A stretch of 64,000 nt of DNA from contig CAAGEH010000017.1 of the NCBI GenBank assembly GCA_900768795.1, positions 1 to 64,000 of the forward strand, given 5' to 3'. Every line of letters starts with the position of its first letter. The first letter of the stretch is position 1. The notes below the pieces were generated by a model. The model was not told the origin of the DNA. It did no database searches and saw only the letters and a list, made by a program, of their open reading frames with translations. The translations under genes were made by a program, and so were the position numbers. This DNA comes from an uncultured Collinsella sp. (lineage in GTDB: Bacteria; Actinomycetota; Coriobacteriia; Coriobacteriales; Coriobacteriaceae). Of the stretch, positions 25,473 to 34,581 are shown one piece after another.

Positions 25473-26247
25473 TATGTATCCGCACACCATGAGGCTCCAG
25501 CGTTTTCTCGCACGCGCAGGTGTTGCGAGCAGACGCGGTTCCGAGACGCTTATGACGTCCGGACGCGTTTCCGTTAACGGCGTGGTCGCAACGGAACTGG
25601 GGACCAAGGTCGATTGCGACCGTGACGTTATCGAGGTGGACGGCAAACCCGTTTGCCTTGCTGATGAAGCGGCGTATATCGTGCTCAACAAGCCCGCAAA
25701 CTACCTTACGACCATGAGCGACCCCCAGGGCCGCAAATGCGTTGCGGAGCTCGTTCCCACCGACATCTATCCCGGTTTGTTTCCCGTGGGGCGTCTCGAC
25801 AGAGACACGACGGGGCTCTTGCTGTTCACAACCGATGGAGATATGGCTCAGAGTCTGCTGCACCCTTCTCATCATGTGAACAAGACATACTGGGCGCTTG
25901 TCGACGGCGATGTCGTGGACCGCGAGCTCGATCCCCTGAGAAAGGGCATCGTTCTCGATGACGGCCCGTGCCAGCCGGCAAAAGCTCGCATCATGAAGCC
26001 GCAAGAATGCAAAATACTGTTTAGGGGTCATGTACCAGAAAACGTTACTCCTATTGAAATCGTTATCCATGAAGGTAGGAAGAATCAGGTAAAACGCATG
26101 CTGGGCAGGATTCATCATCCGGTCCTCAGGCTTCATAGGGTAAAATTCGGTCCCTTGGATTTGACCTCGGTCAAAGAGGGAAAATGGCGAGTGCTCACAT
26201 CTTCCGAGATCAGTGCTCTTAGAGACGCAACGAAAGGTGATCGATAA
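25465..26247 (+). CDS. 23S rRNA pseudouridine synthase, RluB/RsuA family
   Basis: Converts a specific uridine in rRNA to pseudouridine; RluB-type by gene context after scpAB. An S4 RNA-binding domain occupies 'MRLQRFLARAGVASRRGSE' onward (9-65), and the catalytic motif 'GRLDRDTTGLLLFTTDGD' holds the Asp nucleophile near residue 114. The C-terminal 'HEGRKNQVKRML' is also family-typical. It has 260 residues. The ATG overlaps scpB by 8 nt and the stop overlaps cmk by 1 nt. The exact target uridine is inferred, not shown. Confidence 0.92.
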   Translation: MNDMYPHTMRLQRFLARAGVASRRGSETLMTSGRVSVNGVVATELGTKVDCDRDVIEVDGKPVCLADEAAYIVLNKPANYLTTMSDPQGRKCVAELVPTDIYPGLFPVGRLDRDTTGLLLFTTDGDMAQSLLHPSHHVNKTYWALVDGDVVDRELDPLRKGIVLDDGPCQPAKARIMKPQECKILFRGHVPENVTPIEIVIHEGRKNQVKRMLGRIHHPVLRLHRVKFGPLDLTSVKEGKWRVLTSSEISALRDATKGDR

Positions 26248-26927
26248 TGATCGTGGCCATAGACGGGCCGGCAGGCTCAGGCAAATCGACAATTGCAACG
26301 GAAATCGCCAAGACCATGGGCTTTCATAAGCTCGATACCGGGGCAATGTATCGAGCCGTCACGTTTGCGGCACTCGATAGGGGAGTCGACATAAACGATG
26401 AGCAAGCGGTAACCGATCTCGCGCGCAGTATCGATATTAGGTTTACATCGCACGAGGACGAATCGACAAAACTCACCGTCGACGGCAGCGATTGTTCCAA
26501 GCAAATCAGAACGCCTATGGTTGACCATAACGTTTCGGCAGTTTCTGCATATCCCGGCGTACGCGAGGCCATGCTCATCCATCAGCGCCGTGCTTCCGAG
26601 GACAGCGACATCGTTGCCGAAGGCCGCGATATCGGATCTGTGGTATTTCCCCATGCCGAATTGAAGGTGTTCTTAACGGCTGACCCCAAAGAACGTGCTC
26701 GCCGTCGCGTTCTTCAACGTCATCCGGGAGCCTCCTTGGAAGATCCTTCCATTAAGGACGAGTTCGATAAGACGCTTGAAGCGATTGAGAAACGTGACCT
26801 TCTTGATTCCACACGTGAGGTCGCTCCGCTTGTTGCCGCACCCGATGCCGTCAAAATCGATTCGACCTCTCACACCATCGACGAGGTCGTGAACATGATT
26901 TCAGACCTCATTCGTGAAAGAAGATAA
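26247..26927 (+). CDS. cmk: Cytidylate kinase
   Basis: Phosphorylates CMP and dCMP with ATP. The P-loop 'IDGPAGSGKSTIA' spans residues 5-17, followed by LDTGAMYRAVT and 'VAEGRDIGSVVFP'. The 226-residue length is normal. It overlaps the upstream rRNA-modification gene by 1 nt and is followed at once by plsC, a common order (scpB-rluB-cmk-plsC). Confidence 0.96.
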   Translation: MIVAIDGPAGSGKSTIATEIAKTMGFHKLDTGAMYRAVTFAALDRGVDINDEQAVTDLARSIDIRFTSHEDESTKLTVDGSDCSKQIRTPMVDHNVSAVSAYPGVREAMLIHQRRASEDSDIVAEGRDIGSVVFPHAELKVFLTADPKERARRRVLQRHPGASLEDPSIKDEFDKTLEAIEKRDLLDSTREVAPLVAAPDAVKIDSTSHTIDEVVNMISDLIRERR

Positions 26928-26929
26928 CG

Positions 26930-27655
26930 TTGCGCCTGTTTAAATCGACCCCTCAGGATTATTACGACAGTCCCATGTCTGATTTTCCCCTGCTTATTAG
27001 GGCTCTCGTATGGGTTGTCATGGCAATCCTCTTTGCCTTCTCCAAACTCATGTGGCGCTGGAGTGTTGAAGATGCGGATAAGCTTCTCAAGCGCGGTAAG
27101 ACCGGTGCTGTGATCATCTGCAACCACACATCGATGGCAGAAGTCGTCTCGATTGTTACGTTCCTGTATTTTTCCGGCCATCGAGTCCGCCCTATTTTTA
27201 AATCTGAGTTCGCTAAAGCCCGGATCGTGGAATGGGCTTTTTCGCGCGTTGGAGGAATCCCCGTCGATCGCGGTACCTCAGACATGAAGGCGCTCAGGCG
27301 TGCCCAACACGCTCTCAAGCAGGGCGAGGACATCTTGATTTTCCCCGAGGGAACACGCATTAGGAGCGATGACCAGCAGTCTTCCGTTCATGGCGGATTT
27401 GCCCTTATCGCGCAGATGGCGAAGGCTTCCGTAGCTCCCCTTGCGGTTTGCGGTTTTAGGGACATCACCCCGTTGGGAAAGAGGTTTATGCGTCCCCGCA
27501 CCTGTTGGATCAAGGCTGGGGACCAGCTTTCGCTCGACAGCGCCCCGGCCGACCTCAAACGTAAGGAACGCTTGGCATGGTTCGAAAATCAGTCTTGGAG
27601 TTGCGTTCTAGAATTGAGGAAGTCTCTTCGAAGCAAGCACCCGGGGAGGTTCTGA
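26930..27655 (+). CDS. plsC: 1-acyl-sn-glycerol-3-phosphate acyltransferase
   Basis: Membrane-bound acyltransferase that makes phosphatidate from lysophosphatidate. A hydrophobic anchor lies at about 20-45. Motif I reads NHTSMAE (65-71), so the usual HX4D has Glu71 in place of Asp; motif III FPEGTRIRS is normal. TTG at 26930 is used 2 nt after cmk and gives 241 residues. Position between cmk and ispH matches plsC in other Gram-positive genomes. The Asp-to-Glu change is unusual and may affect rate or acceptor; the protein is otherwise intact. Confidence 0.88.
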   Translation: MRLFKSTPQDYYDSPMSDFPLLIRALVWVVMAILFAFSKLMWRWSVEDADKLLKRGKTGAVIICNHTSMAEVVSIVTFLYFSGHRVRPIFKSEFAKARIVEWAFSRVGGIPVDRGTSDMKALRRAQHALKQGEDILIFPEGTRIRSDDQQSSVHGGFALIAQMAKASVAPLAVCGFRDITPLGKRFMRPRTCWIKAGDQLSLDSAPADLKRKERLAWFENQSWSCVLELRKSLRSKHPGRF

Positions 27656-27656
27656 G

Positions 27657-28499
27657 ATGTTTTCGATAGAAGTAGCCGAGCATGCGGGGACCTGTTATGG
27701 AGTCGAGCGCGCTCTCGAGCTCGCCCACAAGGCTTCCGCTTCTGCCGACTCGGCTTCGGTCCATACGCTGGGCCCTTTGATCCATAACCCGATCGTCGTC
27801 AAGGAACTTGCGGAATCGGGCGTCTCCTCAGTCGAATCGCTGGACGATATCGATGGAGGCACCGTCGTCGTCCGCGCGCACGGGGTTGTTCCCGAAGTGA
27901 TAGCGCATGCTCGAGAAATCGGATTGGATGTCGTCGACGCAACCTGCCCCTACGTTAAAAAGGTCCATTTGGCAGCCGAGCGATTGGCTTCCAACGGCTA
28001 TCAGGTGCTTGTCGTGGGCGAACCGGGACATCCCGAGGTCGAGGGCATTATGGGTCATGCGGGCCCTTCCGCTTGTGTCGTGTCTACCGTCGATGATCTA
28101 TCGAGTCTACACATTTCCAAAAAAGTCGGCGTTGTTGTTCAGACGACCCAAACGGAGGAGAATCTCGCCAGCATTGTCGGTGAGCTTTCACGCCATGTTT
28201 CCGAGCTAAAGGTCATGAACACGATTTGCAAGGCGACGAGTGAGCGCCAGGCAGCCGCCGAAGCCTTGGCAACTCGCAGCGATTGCATGATCGTCGTCGG
28301 CGGGAAAAACTCCGGGAACACCCGGAGGCTGGCGCAGATCTGCCGCAACGTCTGCCCGAGAACGCATCATATCGAAACGGCTTCTGAGCTCGACTCGACA
28401 TGGTTCAACGGTGCAAAACGCGTTGGGGTAACCGCCGGGGCATCAACTCCGCAATCGCATATCGATAGCGTCATCTACGCTCTCAATAATTTTGAATGA
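27657..28499 (+). CDS. ispH: 4-hydroxy-3-methylbut-2-enyl diphosphate reductase
   Basis: Last enzyme of the MEP pathway; reduces HMBPP to IPP and DMAPP through a [4Fe-4S] cluster. The three cluster cysteines are visible as Cys13 (HAGTCYGV), Cys97 (DATCPYV) and Cys191 (NTICKAT), and the proton-relay glutamate lies in GHPEVEG near 127. Length 280 is typical. The ATG lies 1 nt after the plsC stop. No clear terminator follows. Confidence 0.96.
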   Translation: MFSIEVAEHAGTCYGVERALELAHKASASADSASVHTLGPLIHNPIVVKELAESGVSSVESLDDIDGGTVVVRAHGVVPEVIAHAREIGLDVVDATCPYVKKVHLAAERLASNGYQVLVVGEPGHPEVEGIMGHAGPSACVVSTVDDLSSLHISKKVGVVVQTTQTEENLASIVGELSRHVSELKVMNTICKATSERQAAAEALATRSDCMIVVGGKNSGNTRRLAQICRNVCPRTHHIETASELDSTWFNGAKRVGVTAGASTPQSHIDSVIYALNNFE

Positions 28500-28825
28500 G
28501 TTGTCCATAACCGCTGGATTTTCGTCGGATGGGCGTGCGGGTATCTTCAACAGATAATCGATTTCGCTATCGCCCTTACAAGGATCGTTTATCCCGCACT
28601 TGCCTCTAGCTGTCATTTCATAAGCTCAAGGTTAATTATGCTCTTTATGCCCTGTGTGGCCTTCCTCTTTCGCGTGCTCGCTCATGACGGGTATTATCGT
28701 TAAGGTTTATGCCAAGAGCTTGAATCTCATGGTCCAAGGTGTTTTTGCCGTTGCGCCATGCTGAATATTCCGATACTGCGTGGGAGCGCATGACCATCAG
28801 CGTAAATCACGATTAAGGAGTGCCG
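28500..28825 (+). other. 326-nt intergenic region without a recognised gene
   Basis: No open frame with good coding signal and no RNA gene was recognised between ispH and der. A possible -10 TATTAT lies at 28692-28697 with only a poor -35 (TTTCGC, 18 nt upstream). The AAGGAG at 28815-28820 is the der ribosome binding site. The length leaves room for a der promoter or a small RNA, neither of which can be shown here. Confidence 0.4.
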
Positions 28826-30166
28826 ATGAAACCGATTGTTGCCATCGTCGGGCGTCCCAATGTGGGCAAATCGACCCTTGTCAACAGGCTTTGCCAGACC
28901 TCGGACGCAATCGTCCATGAGAGCCGAGGGGTAACGCGCGACCGTTCGTATCACGATGCCGACTGGAACGGACGCGAATTTCTCGTCGTCGATACTGGCG
29001 GTATCGAGCCTATGAAAAGTGACGATGTTTTCGCAACATCGATTCGCGACCAGGCTCTCGCAGCTGCAGATGAGGCGGCGGTCATTCTTTTTGTTGTTGA
29101 CGGTCGTACGGGTGTCACCGAGGAGGACGAATCGGTTGCCCGCATGCTCAAGCGGGCAAAGAAGCCTGTTTTCCTGTTGGTCAATAAGCTCGATAACCCC
29201 GATCGAGAAGCCGACAACCTATGGGAGTTCTATTCACTCGGTATCGGCGATCCTCGTCCTATCTCCGCATTACACGGCCATGGAACGGGTGACCTTCTCG
29301 ATGAGATCGTCGAGCTGCTTCCCGAAGACGACGAACGTATAGAGGATGAATTTCCCGATGCCCTTCGCGTCGCCATCATCGGTCGTCCCAATGCGGGAAA
29401 GTCCTCGCTTTTCAATCGCATCATCGGTAATGACCGCTCTATCGTCAGTAACGTGGCAGGTACCACGCGTGATGCAATCGATACCATTGTCGAGCGCAAC
29501 GGCAAGCATTACCGCATGGTAGACACCGCCGGTATCCGTAAGAAGAGCACGATTTACGAGAACATCGAATACTACTCGATGGTTCGCGGTCTTCGCGCCA
29601 TCGACCGCTCTGATGTCGCGCTGCTTGTCATCGACGCCTCTATCGGAGTTACCGAACAGGACCAAAAGGTCGCAGGCCTCGCCATCGAGCGCGGATGCGC
29701 GCTGGTTGTCCTGCTCAATAAATGGGATCTTCTCAAGGACGATCGTGCACGCGAGCAGTGCATGGCAACGGTGGACCGCAGATTGACGTTTGCTCCCTGG
29801 GCTAGTTTCATGCGCATCTCAGCCCTTACCGGTCGTTCGGTCGAGAAGATCTGGGTGCTTATCGATAAGGCTGCCGCCTCGCGCGCGCGAAAGGTTTCCA
29901 CATCGAGGCTCAACATGTTTCTTACGGAGCTTCGCGAGTTCGGCCACACCGTTGTGGACGGAAAGCGTCGTCTGCGCATGCACTATGTGACGCAGACGGG
30001 CGCCAACCCGCCGGCGTTCACGTTCTTCGTCAACCATACGGACCTTGTCAACGACACGTATCGTCGCTATATCGAAAACCGCATGCGCCAGGCATTTGAT
30101 TTTGAGGGCACCCCGATTCGCCTATATTTCCGTAAAAAAGATAGTGGAAACGATCGGGAGAAATAG
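28826..30166 (+). CDS. der: Ribosome-associated GTPase Der (EngA)
   Basis: Double-GTPase needed for 50S subunit assembly. The first G domain starts with GRPNVGKST (8-16) and the second with GRPNAGKSS near residue 182; each has the 'TRD' switch and an NKxD motif (VNKLD, LNKWD). A KH-like domain fills the C-terminus. I place the start at ATG 28826 because AAGGAG is 5 nt upstream; the GTG at 28820 overlaps that site. This gives 446 residues. plsY follows after 1 nt. Confidence 0.96.
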   Translation: MKPIVAIVGRPNVGKSTLVNRLCQTSDAIVHESRGVTRDRSYHDADWNGREFLVVDTGGIEPMKSDDVFATSIRDQALAAADEAAVILFVVDGRTGVTEEDESVARMLKRAKKPVFLLVNKLDNPDREADNLWEFYSLGIGDPRPISALHGHGTGDLLDEIVELLPEDDERIEDEFPDALRVAIIGRPNAGKSSLFNRIIGNDRSIVSNVAGTTRDAIDTIVERNGKHYRMVDTAGIRKKSTIYENIEYYSMVRGLRAIDRSDVALLVIDASIGVTEQDQKVAGLAIERGCALVVLLNKWDLLKDDRAREQCMATVDRRLTFAPWASFMRISALTGRSVEKIWVLIDKAAASRARKVSTSRLNMFLTELREFGHTVVDGKRRLRMHYVTQTGANPPAFTFFVNHTDLVNDTYRRYIENRMRQAFDFEGTPIRLYFRKKDSGNDREK

Positions 30167-30167
30167 C

Positions 30168-30887
30168 GTGCAGGACTTTACTCAGGTTTTGATGGTGGCG
30201 GCGATTTGCTCTGCCGTTTCATATTTTATTTGCGGTATTCCTTTTGGGCTTTTGCTAGGAGAATTCTCCGGCCATGTCGATATCAGAAAAGCAGGCTCCG
30301 GAAATATCGGAACGACCAATGCGTTGCGCGTCGCAGGCCCCAAGGTCGCTGCATTCACGCTGCTGCTCGATTGTTTAAAGGGAGCAATTTGCGTTACTGT
30401 CTCGCGTTTCGTCATCGCACAAGTTTGCTTTGCTGGTAATGCGGGTTTTTGCGTCCCCGGTGCTCCGGGGGACTGGGCAGTGGCTCTTGTCGCTCTTTGG
30501 AGCATTTGGGGACATATCTTTTCCCCGTATCTTCATTTTAAGGGCGGTAAGGGAATCGCCTGCGGACTTGGCGCCATCTTGGGATGGTATTGGCCCATCG
30601 GGCTTTCGTTGCTGGGCTTCTTCATTATCGGAGTTGCAATCACGCGCTATGTTTCCGTCGGATCGTTGATGGCGGCTATCGGTCTTCCCATTGCGACAAT
30701 TTGCGTTTTCCCCTATGCTTCTCTGCCCCTGAAGGTTTTTATGGCCTTTATCGGCGTCACGGTTGTCTGGGCGCATCGGTCCAATATCAAAAAACTTGCA
30801 AGTGGAACGGAATCGAAGCTTTCGTTCACAAAACGTGTTTCCAAGCTTGATTCCGATGAGTGCTCTACCGAAAAGGGACAGCGATGA
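30168..30887 (+). CDS. plsY: Glycerol-3-phosphate acyltransferase PlsY
   Basis: Polytopic membrane enzyme that acylates glycerol-3-phosphate using acyl-phosphate, the first step in phosphatidate synthesis. Family motifs GSGNIGTTNALR (after the first membrane segment) and KGGKGIACGLG are both present. GTG 30168 gives 239 residues with about five hydrophobic segments; the open frame upstream is within der. CGGGAGA is the ribosome binding site. The stop overlaps gpsA by 4 nt; gpsA supplies its substrate. Confidence 0.94.
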   Translation: MQDFTQVLMVAAICSAVSYFICGIPFGLLLGEFSGHVDIRKAGSGNIGTTNALRVAGPKVAAFTLLLDCLKGAICVTVSRFVIAQVCFAGNAGFCVPGAPGDWAVALVALWSIWGHIFSPYLHFKGGKGIACGLGAILGWYWPIGLSLLGFFIIGVAITRYVSVGSLMAAIGLPIATICVFPYASLPLKVFMAFIGVTVVWAHRSNIKKLASGTESKLSFTKRVSKLDSDECSTEKGQR

Positions 30888-31891
30888 AAGTAGCTCTGAT
30901 CGGCTCGGGTTCTTGGGGCACCGCCATCGCTGGGGTTGCAGCGCAAAAGGCCGACACCGTTTGTATGTGGGCCCACAGCGAAGATGTATGCTCGGGCATC
31001 AACACGGCGCACCGCAACCCTCGGTATCTATGTGATTACGAGCTGCCGGGCAATGTTTCAGCCAGTAATGATTTGGAGTGCGTGCTCAATCATGCCGACT
31101 CCGTGATTTTCGCCGTACCGTCGGTTCATCTTCGCGGTATCTCTCATGATGCCGCTGCGTATATTGCTGAAGACGTACCCATTCTCTGCCTGACGAAGGG
31201 CATCGAGGCCGATACCGGATATCTCATGTCCGAAGTGATTGCGTCCGAGATAGGTCATCCCGAGCGCGTTGCCGCCCTCTCTGGTCCTAACCATGCCGAG
31301 GAAATCTGCAAGGGCGGTCTTTCAGCTGCAGTTGTTGCGGCGGAGGAAGATGAAATCGCAGAGCACTTCAAGAGCCTGCTCATCTCACCCATGTTCCGTA
31401 TCTATGTCGCGCATGATATGGCCGGAGTCGAAACCTGCGGTGCGATGAAGAACGTTATAGCCATCGTCTGCGGTATAGCTGCGGGTTCAGGTTTAGGAGA
31501 CAATTCGCTTGCGCTTATTATGACCAGGGGGCTGGCGGAAATCAGCCGCGTCGTCCACGCGCGCGGGGGAGAGGCTCTGACCTGCATGGGTCTAGCTGGT
31601 ATGGGCGATTTAGTCGCTACGTGCACTTCTCCGCATTCCCGCAATCGATCTTTTGGCGTCGCCTTCGTTTCGGGTACATCGCTCGAGGAATATCAACAGC
31701 AGACTCATATGGTTGTCGAGGGCGCGGCGGCTGCCAACAGCATCGCTCAGCTTGCGCGAAAACTCGGCGTAGACGTACCGCTCACGTTTGCCCTTGATAA
31801 AACGCTGAAAGGCGAGATCTCGATTTCTGATGCCCTTTCGACGTTGACGGCACGCGTGCCGTCCGAAGAGTTTTACGGGTTATCCGATTAA
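30884..31891 (+). CDS. gpsA: Glycerol-3-phosphate dehydrogenase [NAD(P)+]
   Basis: Reduces dihydroxyacetone phosphate to sn-glycerol-3-phosphate for phospholipid synthesis. The Rossmann motif GSGSWGTAIA (7-16), 'LSGPNHAEEI', 'CGAMKNVIAI' and 'GLAGMGDLVATCTSPHSRNR' are diagnostic. The ATG at 30884 overlaps plsY by 4 nt and gives 335 residues. The der-plsY-gpsA order is common in Gram-positive bacteria. Confidence 0.96.
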   Translation: MKVALIGSGSWGTAIAGVAAQKADTVCMWAHSEDVCSGINTAHRNPRYLCDYELPGNVSASNDLECVLNHADSVIFAVPSVHLRGISHDAAAYIAEDVPILCLTKGIEADTGYLMSEVIASEIGHPERVAALSGPNHAEEICKGGLSAAVVAAEEDEIAEHFKSLLISPMFRIYVAHDMAGVETCGAMKNVIAIVCGIAAGSGLGDNSLALIMTRGLAEISRVVHARGGEALTCMGLAGMGDLVATCTSPHSRNRSFGVAFVSGTSLEEYQQQTHMVVEGAAAANSIAQLARKLGVDVPLTFALDKTLKGEISISDALSTLTARVPSEEFYGLSD

Positions 31892-31911
31892 AGGTTTGCT
31901 AGGGAGTTCAT

Positions 31912-32583
31912 ATGTCCACAGTCAAGATTGCACCGTCCATTCTCTCTGCCGATATGGCTAACCTAAAGGACGATCTCGATAAAATCGCCAATGCCGACCT
32001 TGTTCATTTCGATGTCATGGATGGGCATTTCACCGGAAACCTGACGTTTGGCGTGGACGTCCTCAAGGCGGTCAAGCGCTCCACAGACGTTCCCGTTGAC
32101 GTCCATATGATGGTTTCAAACCCCGATTCGACTATCGATTGGTATCTGGATGCCGGCGCAGACATCGTTAGCGTTCACTTCGAGGCCTCCACGCATCTTC
32201 ACAGGACTGTGTGCCATGTTCGCGAGCGCGGCGCCAAGGCGGGGGTGGTGCTCAATCCCGCAACGCCGATCTGCGCGCTCGACAGCATCATCGAGTCTGT
32301 TGATCTGGTACTGCTCATGAGCGTTAATCCCGGATTCGGCGGACAGAGCTTTATTCCTCAGACACTTGATAAGCTTGAGCAGCTCTGCAGTCTTTGTGAC
32401 AAACACGACGTTTCTCCGCTCATCGAGGTAGACGGCGGAATTAACCGTTCGAATATCGCAGATGTTGCCCGTGCTGGTGCAAACGTGTTTGTTGCGGGTT
32501 CTGCAGTATTTAAATCAGCGAATCCCTCGTCTGAGGTCGATGCTCTTCGTGAGCTCGCTCAGTCGGCTATCGCTTCTTGTTAG
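31912..32583 (+). CDS. rpe: Ribulose-phosphate 3-epimerase
   Basis: TIM-barrel enzyme that interconverts ribulose-5-phosphate and xylulose-5-phosphate. Motifs 'IAPSILSADMANL', 'HFDVMDGHFTGNLTFG', 'VHMMVSNPD', 'LLMSVNPGFGGQSF' and 'IEVDGGINRSN' contain the metal ligands and catalytic aspartates. Length 223 is normal. AGGGAG precedes the ATG. It is followed 22 nt later by the cysteine desulfurase; no functional link between the two is evident. Confidence 0.96.
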   Translation: MSTVKIAPSILSADMANLKDDLDKIANADLVHFDVMDGHFTGNLTFGVDVLKAVKRSTDVPVDVHMMVSNPDSTIDWYLDAGADIVSVHFEASTHLHRTVCHVRERGAKAGVVLNPATPICALDSIIESVDLVLLMSVNPGFGGQSFIPQTLDKLEQLCSLCDKHDVSPLIEVDGGINRSNIADVARAGANVFVAGSAVFKSANPSSEVDALRELAQSAIASC

Positions 32584-32605
32584 AAATCTCAGGTGCATTG
32601 CTTTC

Positions 32606-33784
32606 ATGAGCGAAAATGCAATTCGTTACATAAATCTCGATTGCGCCGCCTCTACACCTATGCGTCAAGAGGCTATCGAAGCCCAAAGGGAGTATGACAA
32701 TAGCGAGCTCGCGGGTATCAACCCCAATTCGCTTCATACACTTGGCCGTAAAGCCGCAGATCGGCTTGAGCGTTGCCGTCGTGCGATCGCTCGTACGTTT
32801 GGCGAAAACGTTCGTCCTTCTGAGGTTATTTTTACAGCGGGGGGAACCGAGGCAAACCAACTTGCGCTCCTCGGCATATCCGAAGGAGCGCGACAACGTG
32901 ATAAAAAACGCACGCGCGTGTTGGTAAGCGCAATCGAACATGATTCGATTCTCGACAACCTACCCCTGCTGCGGCAGGCAGGTTTTACCGTGGAACTCGT
33001 TAATCCTACGCCTCAGGGTTTTATCGATCCAGATGAACTGGATAAACATCTTGCAGACGATGTCGCTTTGGTCTCCGTGATGTTTGCAAATAATGAAACG
33101 GGCGTGATTCAGCCAATCAAAGAGTTGGCCGCCCGTGCTCACGCTTATGGTGCTAGATTCCACACTGATGCCATTCAGGGCTACCTTCATGCCCCGCTCG
33201 ACGTAAAGGACCTCGATGTCGACGCGCTTTCCGTCGCGGGACACAAGATCGGTGGACCCGTTGCCACCGGCGCACTCTATATAAAGTTTAGGACCCCGTT
33301 GCGACCTCGTGTTTACGGCGGCGGACAGGAGGCGGGACGTAGGGCGGGAACGCAGGACCTCCGTTCTCAGCTCGCGTTTACCGCTGCGGCCAAGGCAGCG
33401 TACGGTGTGCTATCCAATGATAGCGACCCAGGTGCCCGCGCCGATGCGATGTATCGGAAACTGCTTTCATGTCCCAGAATTCATGCAACCGTGGGGAACC
33501 CTTTTTCTGTCAAGCGGTTACCCGGTATCGTTTCGATTTACGTCGACGGCTTCGACTCGGAGGAGCTTATTCTCCAGCTTGATGCGCGCGGTTTTGAAGT
33601 GTCCGCCGGCTCTGCATGCTCGAGCGGCTCCAACGATCCGAGTCACGTGTTAACCGCCATGAAGCTCGATCGCGACTCGGCATTGTCTTCGCTCAGAATC
33701 TCATTTGACGATCGCATTGCCGATATCGACCTTGTGCGTTTCTGCCAAGTCCTGCTCGATATTGCTGGAGGCAGTGCATGCTGA
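32606..33784 (+). CDS. Cysteine desulfurase (IscS/NifS family)
   Basis: PLP enzyme that takes sulfur from cysteine for iron-sulfur clusters or tRNA thiolation. 'NLDCAASTPMRQEA' is the N-terminal signature, the PLP lysine is in AGHKIGGP, and the persulfide cysteine lies in SAGSACSSG. I place the start at ATG 32606, after the rpe stop, giving 392 residues; the longer open frame overlaps rpe. No iscU or mnmA lies next to it, so the acceptor cannot be told. The stop overlaps the Nif3 gene by 7 nt. Confidence 0.92.
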   Translation: MSENAIRYINLDCAASTPMRQEAIEAQREYDNSELAGINPNSLHTLGRKAADRLERCRRAIARTFGENVRPSEVIFTAGGTEANQLALLGISEGARQRDKKRTRVLVSAIEHDSILDNLPLLRQAGFTVELVNPTPQGFIDPDELDKHLADDVALVSVMFANNETGVIQPIKELAARAHAYGARFHTDAIQGYLHAPLDVKDLDVDALSVAGHKIGGPVATGALYIKFRTPLRPRVYGGGQEAGRRAGTQDLRSQLAFTAAAKAAYGVLSNDSDPGARADAMYRKLLSCPRIHATVGNPFSVKRLPGIVSIYVDGFDSEELILQLDARGFEVSAGSACSSGSNDPSHVLTAMKLDRDSALSSLRISFDDRIADIDLVRFCQVLLDIAGGSAC

Positions 33785-34581
33785 TTTCAGATCTCGAATC
33801 GTTCTTGTTTCGCTGCTTCCCCAAGTCCGATGCCGAGTCTTGGGACCATGTCGGATTGTCCGTGGGCGATCCGCAAGCAGAGGTAACGGGCGTCGTTTGT
33901 GCCCTTGACGTGTCGACCGAAGCGATTGAGTGGGCATCGGCTCATGGATGCAACGTGCTGCTTACGCATCATCCCATTTATCTCGACGCTCCTACTTGCT
34001 TTTCGCCTGCAAAAGATCGATTCGGCTCCGCGTCGGCTGCTGTGTACCGAGCCGCGTCGTTATGCGTCGGCGTCCTTTCCTTTCATACGAATCTCGATCG
34101 AAGTCATGATGCGCGCAAATGCGTGGGTAAAGCCATTGAACTCGCAGCCGTCTCATCGCTCGACCATTTCGACGACCCGGCTCTCACCGGTTATGGTGCG
34201 GTTTTCGAGTTAGCTGATAAGAAAACACTCTCTCAGCTCGTTGACACGTGCTCACGAGTATTTGACACACAGCCACGTGTCTGGGGCGAACCCGATCGTA
34301 TCTGTTCGCAGATGGTATTTGTCGGCGGTTCAGCCGGTTCGTTCTGCAATGACGCTTTGGATTTAGGAGCAGACGTACTCGTCTGCGGCGAAATGGGGTA
34401 TCATGCTGCACTCGATGCGAGCGCTCGTGGGCTTTCGATTGTTCTTTTGGGTCACGATCGTTCGGAAGAGCTGTTTACCTCTATCCTCGTAAATCGAGCA
34501 AGACAATTTTTGGGGTCTGACGTCCCCGTCTTTACGTATCTTTGTCCCAATCAATGGTGGACGGCAAGGAAGGAATTTTAA
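33778..34581 (+). CDS. Nif3-like dinuclear metal centre protein
   Basis: A 267-residue member of the Nif3/YbgI/DUF34 family, which forms toroidal hexamers with two metal ions per subunit. 'WDHVGLSVGDP', 'LLTHHPIY', 'SFHTNLDRSHD' and the C-terminal 'LGHDRSEEL' carry the histidine and acidic metal ligands. It overlaps the cysteine desulfurase by 7 nt and the next gene by 1 nt. Earlier labelling as GTP cyclohydrolase I type 2 is not well supported, so no enzymatic name is given. Pairing with a coiled-coil zinc-ribbon gene is a conserved bacterial arrangement. Confidence 0.9.
   Translation: MLISDLESFLFRCFPKSDAESWDHVGLSVGDPQAEVTGVVCALDVSTEAIEWASAHGCNVLLTHHPIYLDAPTCFSPAKDRFGSASAAVYRAASLCVGVLSFHTNLDRSHDARKCVGKAIELAAVSSLDHFDDPALTGYGAVFELADKKTLSQLVDTCSRVFDTQPRVWGEPDRICSQMVFVGGSAGSFCNDALDLGADVLVCGEMGYHAALDASARGLSIVLLGHDRSEELFTSILVNRARQFLGSDVPVFTYLCPNQWWTARKEF

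Noticed and set aside
25450..26346. 298-codon minus-strand frame across the pseudouridine synthase and cmk genes
   Set aside because: Fully antisense to two well-supported genes; the open frame follows from their codon usage.
28500..28825. Small RNA gene in the ispH-der gap
   Set aside because: No clear promoter-terminator pair or known RNA structure could be recognised; kept only as an empty region.
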